5,257 nt of DNA from Candidatus Zixiibacteriota bacterium. Lineage in GTDB: Bacteria; Zixibacteria; MSB-5A5; JAABVY01; JAHJOQ01. Below, in pieces: positions 1 through 5,257 of this stretch. The stretch is taken from the NCBI GenBank assembly GCA_024275215.1, contig JAJRZO010000118.1, forward strand, positions 1-5,257. The letters run 5' to 3'. The notes under the pieces were generated by a model. It was not told where the DNA came from, did no database searches, and saw nothing but the letters and a program-made list of their open reading frames with translations. The translations under genes and the position numbers were made by a program. The stretch's first letter is position 1. Each line of letters begins with the position of its first letter.

Positions 1-561
1 AAGCCGGGTGAAACCCGCAAGTTGCTCCTTGAACTAAAATTGATTGGCGATGTCGGGCTTGTCGGGTATCACAATGCCGGCAAATCAACTATGCTCGCCG
101 CAGTATCTGACGCCAGACCGAAAATTGCCGAGTACCCATTTACGACTCTGACACCGAATATCGGAGTGGTCAATCTCGGCAATTTCAAACAATTCAGAAT
201 GGCCGACATTCCCGGTATAATCGAAGGGGCAAGTCGCGGTAAAGGACTCGGTCTGGATTTTCTCAGGCATATCATGCGAACCAAAGTGCTGTTGTTTATA
301 ATCGACGGAACCGATGATAATCCGGTTAACAGCCTCGGTCTTCTGCAAAAGGAACTGGCTGAGTTTGACTGGACTCTCAACGATCGCCCCTATGTGATCG
401 CACTGAACAAAATTGACCTAATGGAATCAAAGAGAGTTGACGAACTCACAAATGCACTTGGTGCTGAATGTATACCGACGAGTGGTGTGGCGGGGGACGG
501 TATTGATAAGCTGAAACAAATACTTGGCAAAAAACTCGGATTGAATGATAGAACTGAATGA
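1..561 (+). CDS. obgE: Obg family GTPase (ObgE/CgtA), 3' part only
   Basis: The reading frame is open from base 1, so the gene enters from the left. The 186 residues present are the end of the Obg fold ([11 protein letters not shown]) and the whole G domain. Visible G motifs are the P-loop GYHNAGKST (G1), [12 protein letters not shown] (switch I, G2), [11 protein letters not shown] (G3, DxPG), LNKIDL (G4) and TSGVAGDG (G5). Obg proteins are essential GTPases that bind the 50S subunit, act in late ribosome assembly and respond to ppGpp; this is family knowledge. The protein ends just after the G domain, so there is no C-terminal OCT extension. With a normal N-terminal Obg domain the full length would be about 340 residues. 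Two oddities: the P-loop has Tyr-His where Phe-Pro is usual, and G5 reads TSG rather than SA. The TTG at 22 is internal to the Obg sequence and is not the start. The 3' end overlaps dprA by 17 nt. Confidence 0.96.
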   Translation, partial: KPGETRKLLLELKLIGDVGLVGYHNAGKSTMLAAVSDARPKIAEYPFTTLTPNIGVVNLGNFKQFRMADIPGIIEGASRGKGLGLDFLRHIMRTKVLLFIIDGTDDNPVNSLGLLQKELAEFDWTLNDRPYVIALNKIDLMESKRVDELTNALGAECIPTSGVAGDGIDKLKQILGKKLGLNDRTE

Positions 562-1663
562 CAACAGCCTGAGCTGGCTCGCTCTCGGCAGAGTAAAACA
601 CCTTGGTCCGGTAATCATCAGGAGACTGCTGGAACAATTCGGTAGTCCGGAGAGAATATTCGCCGCGAACGAATCCGAGTTGAGGTCTGTCGAGGATGTC
701 GGCCCTAAAGTCGCCGGATCGATTTTGAGCGGGCCCGATCTGAAATTTGCCGAAGAACAATTAGAGATATGTCACAAAAAGAAATTCAGTCTCGTTTCGA
801 TCAACTGTCCGGAATATCCATCAAGACTAAAACATATTTATGATCCTCCGTATCTGCTCTTTGTCAGAGGTAAAATCGCAGACACATGCGAATCCGCAGT
901 TGCTGTCGTAGGTTCGCGGGCTGCATCTCATTACGGGAAGAAGATGGCGGAACAGGTTGCGTATGGATTGGCGTCGTCTGGAGTTACTGTAGTTTCCGGA
1001 ATGGCGAGAGGGATAGACTCGATTGCACACAAAGCCGCTTTGGAAGCATCAGGAAAGACCATTGCCGTGCTTGGTTGCGGACTTGATATTGTCTACCCGC
1101 CGGAGAATACGATTCTGTATCGCGACATTCCGGAACATGGCGCGGTGATTACCGAGTTGCCTTGCGGAACACGTCCCGATGGTCCGAATTTCCCACGCAG
1201 AAACAGGATTATTTCGGGACTGTCGCTCGGTGTCGTGATAGTCGAAGCAGGCAGGAAATCGGGAGCTTTACTAACTGCGCATCATGCGCTCGATCAAAAC
1301 AGGGAGGTCTTTGCAGTTCCGGGGAATACTACATCGGTGACAAGTTCCGGAACAAACAGTCTGATAAAACAGGGTGCTCGCCTTGTAACCTCTGCTGATG
1401 ATATTCTTTCGGAACTGGAACTGATTCTGCCGGGAGAAAAGAAGCCTCTGGAACCTCTGAAAGTAACGATGAACGCTAAACAGATACGGATATTTGAAGC
1501 GATGGAAGACGAACCTCTTCATGTTGACAGACTGGCGAGAGCAACATCGATTGCGGTGCCCGAACTGCTCGCTATTCTTCTCGATATGGAGTTGAAAGGG
1601 GCTGTCAGACAGGTTCCGGGGAAAAAGTTTGTGAAACTCAACATTACGCCTTATAATGGATAG
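545..1663 (+). CDS. dprA: DNA processing protein DprA (Smf)
   Basis: A 372-residue protein of normal family length. DprA binds incoming single-stranded DNA in the cytoplasm and loads RecA during natural transformation; it is also conserved in species not known to be competent. Residues 10-62 form the N-terminal helical SAM/HhH-like domain ([19 protein letters not shown]). Residues about 90-290 are the Rossmann-like core, with [19 protein letters not shown] at 91-109, GSR at 123-125, SGMARGID at 151-158, [12 protein letters not shown] at 177-188, the signature [12 protein letters not shown] at 216-227, [12 protein letters not shown] at 234-245 and FAVPG at 256-260. Residues 308-366 look like the C-terminal winged-helix domain. 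ATG 545 is the only reasonable start: an in-frame TGA lies directly before it (542-544) and the family N-terminus begins within ten residues. Only a weak GGA (538-540) precedes it, so translation probably depends on coupling to obgE. A second in-frame stop (TGA, 1670-1672) backs up the TAG. dprA is commonly followed by topA, but here ptsH follows. Confidence 0.97.
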   Translation: MIELNDNSLSWLALGRVKHLGPVIIRRLLEQFGSPERIFAANESELRSVEDVGPKVAGSILSGPDLKFAEEQLEICHKKKFSLVSINCPEYPSRLKHIYDPPYLLFVRGKIADTCESAVAVVGSRAASHYGKKMAEQVAYGLASSGVTVVSGMARGIDSIAHKAALEASGKTIAVLGCGLDIVYPPENTILYRDIPEHGAVITELPCGTRPDGPNFPRRNRIISGLSLGVVIVEAGRKSGALLTAHHALDQNREVFAVPGNTTSVTSSGTNSLIKQGARLVTSADDILSELELILPGEKKPLEPLKVTMNAKQIRIFEAMEDEPLHVDRLARATSIAVPELLAILLDMELKGAVRQVPGKKFVKLNITPYNG

Positions 1664-1668
1664 CTAAC

Positions 1669-1935
1669 TTGATAGAAAAAAAGATTAAGGTCATAAATGA
1701 GCTCGGTTTGCACGCCCGCCCATCAGCTCAACTTGTTCAGACTATCTCAGCGTTTGAATCTGAGGTTATGATTACGCGGGACGAACTTACGGTCAACGCC
1801 AAGAGTATTATGGGTGTAATGATGTTAGCCGCCGAAAGGGGCGCCGAGCTTTTGTTCAGAGTCGATGGTCCTGATGAGAAAGAGGCTATCGATGCTATCG
1901 AGAAAGTTTTTGCCAGCAAGTTTGGAGAAGATTGA
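1669..1935 (+). CDS. ptsH: Phosphocarrier protein HPr
   Basis: An 88-residue protein, the standard HPr length. HPr is the small cytoplasmic carrier that takes a phosphoryl group from Enzyme I on His15 and passes it to sugar-specific EIIA domains. His15 sits in the motif GLHARP (13-18). The regulatory site is also present: Ser46 in NAKSIMGVMML (43-53), with the Met48 and Met51 found in Firmicutes HPr. This suggests a substrate for HPr kinase/phosphorylase (inference; no hprK is in the window). The C-terminus ends in the usual FASKFGE. The start is TTG at 1669, five bases after the dprA stop. The frame has no ATG or GTG between the dprA stop and the His15 motif; an ATG at 1697 is out of frame. 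Starting at TTG puts the active histidine exactly at position 15. The ribosome site is weak (GGA 1658-1660, inside the dprA end). It is followed by ptsI after one base. Confidence 0.96.
   Translation: MIEKKIKVINELGLHARPSAQLVQTISAFESEVMITRDELTVNAKSIMGVMMLAAERGAELLFRVDGPDEKEAIDAIEKVFASKFGED
1924..1927 (+). promoter_or_regulatory. Ribosome binding site for ptsI (sets the start at 1937)
   Basis: GGAG, followed by AAG, lies inside the last codons of ptsH, nine bases before the TTG at 1937. It is the best Shine-Dalgarno match near this junction and selects that TTG over the upstream ATG at 1865. The position inside the ptsH end suggests coupled translation of HPr and Enzyme I. Confidence 0.7.
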
Positions 1936-1936
1936 A

Positions 1937-3706
1937 TTGAGGCAGAAATCCGGGACAATAGTTCTCCGAGGCATAGGCGCTTCGCCTGGGCTGATATGCG
2001 GCCTGGCCCTGATTCACTATGAGAGGCTTGGACAAGTCACTGCCCAGCGAATCCAGAGTAAGCAAATCAGCAGCGAGACAGCTCGACTAAACAAAGCAAT
2101 CTCAAAGAGCAAGAAGGGGATCGAAGAATTACGCAGAGAGGCGCGCAAGTCTGTAGGCGCTGATCTGTCGAAAATATTCGACGCACAAATGATGATCCTT
2201 GAAGACGAAGAATTCATTTCGAGGATCAAACAGTCAATCACAGCTAATCTATACAATGTCGAATATGCCTTTCAGCAGGAAGTCAGTAAAACGATCAGAG
2301 CATTGTCCAAATCAAGGGATGTTTATATCAGGGAGATGGTCTCTGACATCAATTCCGTTGCAGCGCGGCTGTTGCACAACCTGTCAGGCATCGATCACGG
2401 CAGTCAGCATCGAAGCAAAACTCCATTGATCGGTTTTGCGTCGATTTTTTCTCCCGATGAAATCATGAACATGCGTAAATCCAATATTGTCGGTTTTGTA
2501 ACGGAGAATGGCGGGCCGACATCTCACATGGTACTGATTGCGAAAGCTCTTGGAATTCCTGCAGTCGTCGGAGTCAAAGACTGTCTCGATAATGTCAAAG
2601 CCGCCCAGAGAATCACTCTCGATGGCAGCGCCGGTGAAGTCGTTATTGCTCCCGAACCTGAGGAATGGGAAGCATTCAGGAAACGTGTCGCAGCAGAGAA
2701 GCGCAAGGACAGAAGACGATTTGCGGCTATTGGCAAACTTCCTTCTCGCACACTCGACGGTCATGATGTCGAGGTGCTGGCTAATCTTGAAATCCCGACA
2801 TCGTTCGATCAAAAACTTGCCGATGAAGGGATCGGTGTCGGACTGTATCGAACTGAGTTCCTCTATCTCAAATCATCCGACTTTCCCGATGAGGAGGAGC
2901 AGTTCGAAGTCTATTCGAACATCGTGAAGCAGTTCAACCCGCTTCCTGTGACTTTACGCACTTTCGATCTTGGGGGTGACAAATTTACCGAGCATTTCAA
3001 GAACGAGGGCGAAGCTAACCCTGCCCTTGGATGGCGCTCTATCAGGTTTTCCCTTGATGTCCCAAAAGTCTTCAGGACTCAGTTGCGAGCGATGCTGCGT
3101 GCATCAGCATTCGGCAATGTGCGGATAATGTTTCCCATGATCTGCTGTCTCGACCAGATTGTCAGGGTCAAGCGGACTTTCGCCAGCGTGAAACGTAACC
3201 TGCGAAGAGACAGAATCCCATTCAACGACAATATCCCGCTTGGCATAATGGTTGAAATACCATCTGCGGTAATGATCGCGCACAGACTCGCACTCGAAGT
3301 TGACTTCTTCTCGATTGGAACAAATGATCTGACACAATACACTCTTGCAGTTGACAGGGGAAATGCGAAGGTCGCCAGATGGTACAGGCAATTTCATCCT
3401 GCCGTATTGCATTTCATCGAGCGGACGATCAAGGCAGGGCATGAAAGCAGCATCCCCACTAACATTTGCGGAGAACTGGCAGGTGATGCGAGGGCTACAA
3501 GGCTGCTGGTCGGTCTCGGTGTGGATTCGCTCTCTACGAGTCCGCGATCACTCCATGCAATAAAAGAGATCATCTCGCAGATCAACTACAGGGAAGCCAA
3601 AGAATTTGCGAATGAAATCTTACATATGTACAGCGCAATGGATATCGAGAAACTGCTTACCGATGATTACAACAGGCATTTTGTCAGACCTGTGAAAGGA
3701 CGATAG
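1937..3706 (+). CDS. ptsI: Phosphoenolpyruvate-protein phosphotransferase (PTS Enzyme I)
   Basis: Enzyme I takes phosphate from phosphoenolpyruvate onto its own histidine and hands it to HPr; it is cytoplasmic and dimeric. I place the start at TTG 1937, giving 589 residues. The longer open frame from ATG 1865 would overlap ptsH by 71 nt and add 24 residues unlike the family, whereas 1937 puts the conserved LRGIGASPG at 10-18. Domain order: PEP-utiliser N-terminal and helical HPr-binding domain (about 10-145), swivelling phosphohistidine domain with GGPTSH (active His197), then the PEP-binding TIM barrel (about 270-570). The barrel shows YRTEFLY, LRTFDLGGDK, NPALGWRSIR, MFPMI, MVEIPSA, DFFSIGTNDLTQYTLAVDRGN and TNICGELAG with catalytic Cys511. 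All key residues are present, so it should be active. There is no GAF domain, so it is not the PtsP nitrogen type. Divergent spots are SHMVLIAK after the active His and IFDAQMMILED (Gln84 where His is common). No EII gene is adjacent. Confidence 0.96.
   Translation: MRQKSGTIVLRGIGASPGLICGLALIHYERLGQVTAQRIQSKQISSETARLNKAISKSKKGIEELRREARKSVGADLSKIFDAQMMILEDEEFISRIKQSITANLYNVEYAFQQEVSKTIRALSKSRDVYIREMVSDINSVAARLLHNLSGIDHGSQHRSKTPLIGFASIFSPDEIMNMRKSNIVGFVTENGGPTSHMVLIAKALGIPAVVGVKDCLDNVKAAQRITLDGSAGEVVIAPEPEEWEAFRKRVAAEKRKDRRRFAAIGKLPSRTLDGHDVEVLANLEIPTSFDQKLADEGIGVGLYRTEFLYLKSSDFPDEEEQFEVYSNIVKQFNPLPVTLRTFDLGGDKFTEHFKNEGEANPALGWRSIRFSLDVPKVFRTQLRAMLRASAFGNVRIMFPMICCLDQIVRVKRTFASVKRNLRRDRIPFNDNIPLGIMVEIPSAVMIAHRLALEVDFFSIGTNDLTQYTLAVDRGNAKVARWYRQFHPAVLHFIERTIKAGHESSIPTNICGELAGDARATRLLVGLGVDSLSTSPRSLHAIKEIISQINYREAKEFANEILHMYSAMDIEKLLTDDYNRHFVRPVKGR
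3695..3700 (+). promoter_or_regulatory. Ribosome binding site for the isomerase gene
   Basis: AAAGGA lies in the last codons of ptsI, eight bases before ATG 3709. Good strength and spacing support that ATG as the start. Confidence 0.65.
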
Positions 3707-3708
3707 AT

Positions 3709-4770
3709 ATGGATGTCGAATTCTGGAAAGAGAAAAAGAATCGGTTCGATCCGGACAGCATGTATGAGGATATTCTCGGTTTTCCTGATCATCTTGTTGA
3801 TGCAGGCAGGATAGCGCATGCTGCATCATTGCCGGATATTTCTGCCGATGATGTTTCGGACATCGTTGTTTGCGGCATGGGGGGATCGGCAATCGGCGCA
3901 GACCTTGTCAGAAGCTATGTCGGCGACAAACTGAGTATTCCGTTTGCAACATGCCGCCACTATAAACTTCCGCCATTCGTATCGAATAAAAGTCTCATAA
4001 TTGGATCCAGTTATTCGGGAAACACTGAGGAAACACTTTCGGCAATGTCTCATGCTGCGAGGATCGGCGCAAAAGTTATCTGCATCACAACAGGCGGCAG
4101 GCTCGCAAAAATGGCTGCAGAAAATAACTGGACTGTTATCACTATTCCGGGCTGGATGATGCCCAGAGCAGCGCTCGCATATTCTTTTGTCCCTTTGCTT
4201 GTGTTGATGTCCCTGCTCGGTTTCGTTTCCGGCAGCGCTGACGATCTCGATGACGCCGCCGATGCTGCTCGTTCCAGAGTCGAGAAGTTTTCAATTGAAT
4301 CGCAGGAAAACGCTTCCGTCGATCTTGCCCGAAAAATACACGGCAGAATTCCGATCATCTATGGCGGGCCGGATCATTTTGACGCCGTTGCAGTCAGATT
4401 CAAGGGTCAGGTTTGTGAAAACTCAAAACAGCTCGCGTTCGCAAATATCTTTCCCGAATTCAACCACAATGAACTCGTCGGCTGGGAAATACACAAGCCG
4501 TTCGCTGATCATTTGATTGTGATAATTCTGAGTGACAGCGATGACCATCCGCGCGTGTCGGCGAGAATGAAGATAGTCGAACGATGGCTAAGAGACAGAG
4601 ATATCGAAGTTGTCACGCTTGTTTCGAACGGGAATAATCTGTTGTCCAGAATGATCTCATTGATTCAAATCGGAGATTTCGCGAGTTTCTATCTGGCGAT
4701 GTTGAATGAAACTGACCCGTCACCTGTCAAAGTCATCGACTATCTCAAAGGTGAATTGGAGAAAGTGTGA
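3709..4770 (+). CDS. Bifunctional phosphoglucose/phosphomannose isomerase (SIS fold)
   Basis: A 353-residue cytoplasmic enzyme of the two-SIS-domain Pgi/Pmi family first characterised in Archaea such as Pyrobaculum aerophilum. It is expected to interconvert glucose-6-P and fructose-6-P, and mannose-6-P and fructose-6-P, linking glycolysis to mannose-derived sugar nucleotides. The first SIS domain has CGMGGSAIG (55-63), the phosphate-binding SSYSGNTEET (100-109) and TTGGRLAKMA (127-136). Predicted catalytic residues, aligned by motif from memory of the P. aerophilum enzyme, are Arg153 in MPRAA, Glu237 in CENSK, His253 in EFNHNE, Thr335 in NETDP and Lys347 in IDYLKGEL. The second SIS domain and the bacterial-PGI C-terminal region run from about 210 to the end. 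This is not the conventional, much longer Pgi. The start ATG 3709 is two bases after ptsI and has a good ribosome site. The gene ends in a GTGA overlap with the next one. Dual specificity is inferred; a single-activity isomerase is the alternative. Confidence 0.93.
   Translation: MDVEFWKEKKNRFDPDSMYEDILGFPDHLVDAGRIAHAASLPDISADDVSDIVVCGMGGSAIGADLVRSYVGDKLSIPFATCRHYKLPPFVSNKSLIIGSSYSGNTEETLSAMSHAARIGAKVICITTGGRLAKMAAENNWTVITIPGWMMPRAALAYSFVPLLVLMSLLGFVSGSADDLDDAADAARSRVEKFSIESQENASVDLARKIHGRIPIIYGGPDHFDAVAVRFKGQVCENSKQLAFANIFPEFNHNELVGWEIHKPFADHLIVIILSDSDDHPRVSARMKIVERWLRDRDIEVVTLVSNGNNLLSRMISLIQIGDFASFYLAMLNETDPSPVKVIDYLKGELEKV
4758..4761 (+). promoter_or_regulatory. Ribosome binding site for the DUF6754-like gene
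   Basis: GGAG, five bases before GTG 4767, within the last codons of the isomerase gene. It supports the GTG start and translational coupling through the 4-nt GTGA overlap. Confidence 0.65.
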
Positions 4771-5225
4771 CCATCTACCGTTTCGTTGCAATTCTATTTG
4801 CGTTATTAGTACTTGTTGCTGCTGTGCTGCAGATAGCTCTCGGTGACAGCGTGAAAATTCTAAGACTGGACAGGGCCAATGCTCTTGTGTTTCTATTGTT
4901 GTTCTCCGCTTCAGTGATTTTTTACATCGGGCGTGCAAAGAAAGACCCTCACCTGTTCATCAGAAAGCTCGCGGGACTTGACGCTGTCGATGAGGCTGTT
5001 GGAAGAGCTACCGAAATGGGCAAGTCGATTCTGTTCGTGCCGGGAATCCAGGATCTCGATGACATTCAGACTATAGCGGGTCTTTCGATTCTCAGCAAAG
5101 TTGCGGCAGTCACCGCCGAATACGACACGCCGCTTCTTGTGCCGATATTATATCCCCTGGCGTTTGCGGCGGGACAGGAGACGGTAAAGCAGGCATACAT
5201 CAATGCCGGCAAGTCTGAATCATAG
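4767..5225 (+). CDS. DUF6754-like membrane protein, probably cut short by a TAG codon
   Basis: A 152-residue open frame starting at GTG 4767, in a GTGA overlap with the isomerase stop. Two hydrophobic helices are clear, at about 4-25 and 38-55, followed by a basic stretch (GRAKK, 55-59) expected on the cytoplasmic side. The soluble part reads FIRKLAGLDAVDEAVGRATEMGKSILFVPG (64-93), then TIAGLSILSKVA, AEYDTPLLVP and VKQAYINAGK. I recognise this order (GL-aldEAVGRAtEmG, then RaYerAGrpe) as the start of the DUF6754 family, whose function I do not know. As I recall, family members are roughly twice this length and continue after the AGrpe motif with a segment of the form (F/Y)-x-x-x-x-VR-x-(I/L). 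That segment is visible in frame after the TAG (5223-5225). The open frame is therefore probably a truncated product of a longer gene; a base-calling error, pseudogenisation, recoding or a real short form are all possible. Family assignment is from memory of motifs, not a search. Confidence 0.75.
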   Translation: MTIYRFVAILFALLVLVAAVLQIALGDSVKILRLDRANALVFLLLFSASVIFYIGRAKKDPHLFIRKLAGLDAVDEAVGRATEMGKSILFVPGIQDLDDIQTIAGLSILSKVAAVTAEYDTPLLVPILYPLAFAAGQETVKQAYINAGKSES

Positions 5226-5257
5226 AAAGATGACATGGTTCGCTATATCGCAGGTGA
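5226..5257 (+). other. In-frame continuation of the DUF6754-like gene beyond TAG (runs off the window)
   Basis: These last 32 bases stay open in the same frame as the upstream gene and read KDDMVRYIAG. This fits the family segment expected directly after AGKSES-(Tyr/Phe). TAG differs by one base from the Tyr codons TAC and TAT, so a single substitution would explain the break. The alternative is a new gene starting at ATG 5235 (same frame, weak GAAAGA upstream) or at ATG 5230 (another frame, reading MTWFAISQV). The window ends too soon to decide. Confidence 0.5.

Noticed and set aside
446..760. 104-codon minus-strand open frame across the obgE/dprA junction
   Set aside because: It is antisense to two well-supported genes, with no ribosome site or protein similarity that I recognise.
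1661..1672. Possible recoding at the end of dprA, since TAG is followed by TGA two codons later
   Set aside because: A closely spaced double stop is a normal safe termination arrangement. DprA already has its complete winged-helix domain and normal length.
2384..2812. 142-codon open frame on the minus strand inside ptsI
   Set aside because: It lies opposite strongly conserved Enzyme I sequence, including the active His197 region. Its translation is Cys- and Arg-rich and shows no recognisable family, so it is a shadow frame.
2538..2927. 129-codon plus-strand open frame in another frame of ptsI
   Set aside because: It is fully inside ptsI and its composition (Ser/Arg-rich) is typical of an out-of-frame reading.
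5230..5257. Possible new gene starting at ATG 5230 (MTWFAISQV)
   Set aside because: The purine-rich stretch lies directly against the ATG, too close for a good ribosome site. The in-frame reading KDDMVRYIAG fits the upstream protein family better, and only nine codons are visible.
1..5257. Search by eye for terminators, CRISPR-like repeats, tRNA, insertion-sequence ends or riboswitches
   Set aside because: Coding sequence fills the window to within a few bases at each junction. I saw no hairpin followed by a T-run, no spaced direct repeats and no long inverted repeats. Small structured elements inside genes could be missed without computation.

Overview
The window is a densely packed, single-strand (+) gene cluster from a bacterial chromosome. 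It holds the 3' end of obgE, then dprA, ptsH (HPr), ptsI (Enzyme I), a bifunctional phosphoglucose/phosphomannose isomerase gene, and a membrane-anchored protein that I assign to the DUF6754 family from recalled motifs. No mobile element, RNA gene, CRISPR array or terminator was seen. Every intergenic gap is 5 bases or less, and two gene pairs overlap. The layout is that of one polycistronic operon, with any promoter upstream of the window.

Layout: 1-561 is the Obg GTPase domain, with the N-terminal part outside the window. 545-1663 is dprA and overlaps obgE by 17 nt. 1669-1935 is HPr with a TTG start. 1937-3706 is Enzyme I with a re-assigned TTG start one base after the HPr stop. 3709-4770 is the SIS-fold isomerase. 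4767-5225 is the membrane protein, with a GTG start in a 4-nt GTGA overlap. The last 32 bases, 5226-5257, look like an in-frame continuation of that protein beyond a TAG codon.

Functionally, ptsH and ptsI make the phosphoenolpyruvate-to-His relay of the phosphotransferase system. HPr carries both the catalytic His15 and a Gram-positive-type regulatory Ser46. No sugar-specific Enzyme II is present, so the relay may be regulatory or may serve EIIs encoded elsewhere. The isomerase next door would interconvert glucose-6-P, fructose-6-P and mannose-6-P, so the middle of the operon is a small carbon-entry and signalling module. It sits behind two housekeeping genes: a ribosome/stringent-response GTPase and the RecA-loading DNA-uptake factor.

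Organism: moderate GC by eye, frequent non-ATG starts, archaeal-type Pgi/Pmi and a DUF6754 protein suggest an uncultivated bacterial lineage, perhaps in or near the FCB/Zixibacteria-like groups. This is a low-confidence inference. Most of the window is ordinary housekeeping sequence. The best candidate for a second look is the TAG codon at 5223-5225.
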